Source: Caldilineaceae bacterium
Lineage (GTDB): Bacteria > Chloroflexota > Anaerolineae > Caldilineales > Caldilineaceae
Direction: 5' to 3'
Assembly (NCBI GenBank): GCA_026645575.1
Contig: JAPKMW010000046.1
Span: forward strand, 11,952-75,951
DNA: 64,000 nucleotides
Each line of letters opens with the position of its first letter. Positions within the stretch are counted from its first letter, which is position 1. The translations under genes were made by a program, and so were the position numbers. This document shows, in pieces, positions 62,249 through 64,000 of this stretch. The notes under the pieces were generated by a model, which saw only the letters and a list, made by a program, of their open reading frames with translations, ran no database searches and was not told where the DNA came from.

Positions 62249-63688
62249 ATGTATACACCAACCTGGATCACTATTCCCGCTGGTAGCTTTCGTATGGGCA
62301 GCGACCCACGCACCGCCGCGCCCCCCTTTGCCAATGAGCAACCACGACAGCAAGTAGTTTTACCGGAGTTTCGCATTAGCCGGACGCCAATCACCAATAC
62401 CCAATATCACTGTTTTGTCACCGCCTGCTCGTACCCTGCCCCTGGTCACTGGCCGGCAGGGCGTCCGCCAGCCGGTAGTGAAGATTTTCCCGTCACCTAT
62501 GTGAGTTGGCACGATGCCCAAGCTTTCTGCGCTTGGGCCGGTGTGCGTTTGCCGACCGAAGCCGAATGGGAAAAAGCGGCGCGCGGCGATGATGGCCGTT
62601 GGTGGCCGTGGGGTGATGCCTTGCCTGATGCCACACACTGCCATTTCAACGGCCAGACCCAAGGCATCGCCCCGGCTGCCCAGAGCGTTCTGCCGGTGGG
62701 ACAATTTCCCCAAGGCGCCAGCCCCTATGGCGTGCTGGACATGGCCGGGAATGTGTGGGAATGGACCAGATCGCGCTACCGTCCCTATCCGTACCGCGCC
62801 GACGATGGGCGTGAGTCAATGACGCCAAGCGGGGCGCGGGTTGTGCGCGGTGGCTCCTACAATCATGATCTGCGCCAGATTCGCTGTGCTGCCCGTGATG
62901 GCATGGCCGCCGGTGTGCGTGACGTGTATATTGGTTTTCGTGTAGCCAGTGTTAGTGGTAAACAGACCTTATCAGCGCCCCTGTCCTTTGACTGGGTAAC
63001 AATTCCGGCGGGCGCCTTCTGGCTGGGCAGCGACCCCAGTCCGCCACCCAGCGCTGTGCTGCCCAGTGAACTGCCACAGCATACGGTGGAGGTGTCTGAG
63101 TTTCACATCGCACAAACGCCGGTGACAAATGCCGCCTATGCCGATTTTGTCCAGGCGACGAGCCATCCAGCCCCCGCTCATTGGGGGAGCGCTCAACCGC
63201 CGGCGCGCCTGGCCGATCATCCGGTAACGCATGTGGACTGGTATGACGCCCAAGCGTTTTGTCGTTGGGCCAGCGTCCGTTTGCCGACGGAAGCGGAGTG
63301 GGAGAAGGCTGCGCGTGGCAACGTTGACAATGACAGTGAAGTGCGTATTTATCCGTGGGGCAATGCACCGCCTGATCGCACACGGCTCAACTACGGGCGC
63401 GACGGTAAACGGATCACAACAACGCCAGTGGATCGCTATCCGCGTGGCGCCAGTCCCGATGGCGTGTTGGATCTGGCGGGCAATGTGTGGGAATGGGTCA
63501 GTAGCGCCTATGCGCCCTACCCTTACTCTGCAACCGATGGTCGTGAAGAGTTAACTACTGCGCAACAGCGAGTCTTACGAGGCGGTTCCTTTGCCAGCCC
63601 CAGTGCCGCCTTTGTCCGCTGCGCCATGCGCAGTTTGAGCTACCCGACCCGGCGGCGTGAGCATATCGGCTTTCGCGTGGTACAATAA
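62249..63688 (+). CDS. Tandem SUMF1/FGE-type sulfatase-modifying-factor domain protein
   Basis: 479 residues made of two SUMF1 domains (about 1-235 and 245-479), which share 'WEKAARG', 'GVLDxAGNVWEW' and 'VRGGSY/LRGGSF'. In each, only one of the two cysteines of the FGE active site is kept: Cys213 ('QIRCAAR') and Cys458 ('FVRCAMR'). The residue five positions before, Cys in formylglycine-generating enzyme, is Leu or Ala. Formylglycine formation is therefore unlikely; a role like EgtB/PvdO or binding is possible. It follows DUF3237 by 12 bp. No sulfatase is in the window. Confidence 0.87.
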   Translation: MYTPTWITIPAGSFRMGSDPRTAAPPFANEQPRQQVVLPEFRISRTPITNTQYHCFVTACSYPAPGHWPAGRPPAGSEDFPVTYVSWHDAQAFCAWAGVRLPTEAEWEKAARGDDGRWWPWGDALPDATHCHFNGQTQGIAPAAQSVLPVGQFPQGASPYGVLDMAGNVWEWTRSRYRPYPYRADDGRESMTPSGARVVRGGSYNHDLRQIRCAARDGMAAGVRDVYIGFRVASVSGKQTLSAPLSFDWVTIPAGAFWLGSDPSPPPSAVLPSELPQHTVEVSEFHIAQTPVTNAAYADFVQATSHPAPAHWGSAQPPARLADHPVTHVDWYDAQAFCRWASVRLPTEAEWEKAARGNVDNDSEVRIYPWGNAPPDRTRLNYGRDGKRITTTPVDRYPRGASPDGVLDLAGNVWEWVSSAYAPYPYSATDGREELTTAQQRVLRGGSFASPSAAFVRCAMRSLSYPTRRREHIGFRVVQ

Positions 63689-63749
63689 CGCGATTATACC
63701 CTGGCGTCGGCTGGTTGAGATAATGAAGCAAAAAAATGGGTTGTTTCGC

Positions 63750-64000
63750 CTACTTTTTTTCGGCCATCACTTCTTCAACTGCACGCCGCAAGTCTGGCAA
63801 CTCAAATGAATCAGCTAGCGATAGCATGCGATCAAGGAAATGACCATCATCATCTAGGATCACAATATTGCGCGCTTCGATTTCATGCATGAAGCGATTA
63901 TAGGAAACACCGGACATGGCTGCCCCAACCCCTAAACTACTGATAAACGCACAAGTTTGTAATGAGAGCGAGTGATGCTAAACTAGCGTCATGGAAAACA
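63750..64000 (-). pseudogene. UPF0175-like gene remnant, frameshifted, partial at window edge
   Basis: The minus-strand frame from ATG 63917 to stop 63750 (55 codons) reads 'MSGVSYNRFMHEIEARNIVI', matching the C-terminal helix region of UPF0175 proteins. In frame with it, upstream codons give 'SLGVGAA' but then a stop. The neighbouring frame, running from the window edge to about 63945, reads 'ASLASLALITNLCVYQ', which looks like the missing N-terminal part, ending at a stop. A short deletion or frameshift in between would explain this. UPF0175 proteins are often antitoxins or regulators. The beginning lies outside the window. Confidence 0.5.

Noticed and set aside
62249..63688. Active formylglycine-generating enzyme
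   Set aside because: Each domain keeps only one of the two active-site cysteines and there is no sulfatase gene nearby.

Overview
The window looks like chromosomal DNA of a Chloroflexota bacterium, most likely of the Caldilineae/Anaerolineae group. I infer this from gene content and from protein style: Thr/Pro-rich linkers, PD40/TolB propellers, and LPxV-type motifs in exported proteins. I could not run a taxonomic search. Coding density is high, genes are short operons or singletons on both strands, and I see no rRNA, tRNA, CRISPR array, prophage or transposase.

Layout. 1-3.5 kb: three tandem uroporphyrinogen-decarboxylase-like (URO-D fold) proteins, facing a nucleoside hydrolase (3.7-4.6 kb). 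5-9 kb: a FadR-type regulator, then a two-subunit 2-oxoacid:ferredoxin oxidoreductase (korAB). 9-12 kb: an oxidative-stress pair on the minus strand, a Cu/Zn-SOD fused to a sugar-dehydrogenase-like propeller, then a Mn catalase. 12-18 kb: endonuclease III-like, acyltransferase, SirB1-like, a phosphorylase-like protein of unknown function, and DUF72. 18-22 kb: two ammonium transporters and a LysE exporter. 22-24 kb: a DEAD-box helicase preceded by a possible small RNA. 24-28.5 kb: peptide/nickel-type ABC transporter (binding protein and two permeases, no ATPase). 28.8-33.7 kb: FtsX-like permease, HlyD-like adaptor, SH3-propeller protein. 33.9-41 kb: TrmJ-like methyltransferase, orphan LuxR response regulator, sucDC, Nudix, an epimerase and ychF. 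41-46 kb: intradiol dioxygenase-like lipoprotein, a toxin-antitoxin pair and two aldo/keto reductases. 46-56 kb: heparinase-like protein, TolB-like protein, galE, an SDR, and a 1362-residue HExxH/VWA exported protein. 56.5-64 kb: a dual GGDEF-EAL enzyme, DoxX, a CocE-like hydrolase/DUF3237/tandem SUMF1 operon, and a decayed UPF0175 gene at the edge.

The most striking feature is not a gene. Almost every second intergenic gap holds an inverted repeat, and these fall into several families: (i) hairpins with a fixed TCCGTGA core and covarying flanks; (ii) inverted arms built of iterated 7- or 8-bp words; (iii) 80-81-bp elements with terminal inverted repeats and a variable inner stem; (iv) a TAGTAAAGACTTTAGTC family, one copy of which holds another palindrome; (v) AATACTT-ended AT-rich palindromes; and (vi) unique perfect palindromes up to 58 bp. 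I also see a 15-bp palindromic site at about the same distance upstream of both ammonium transporter genes.
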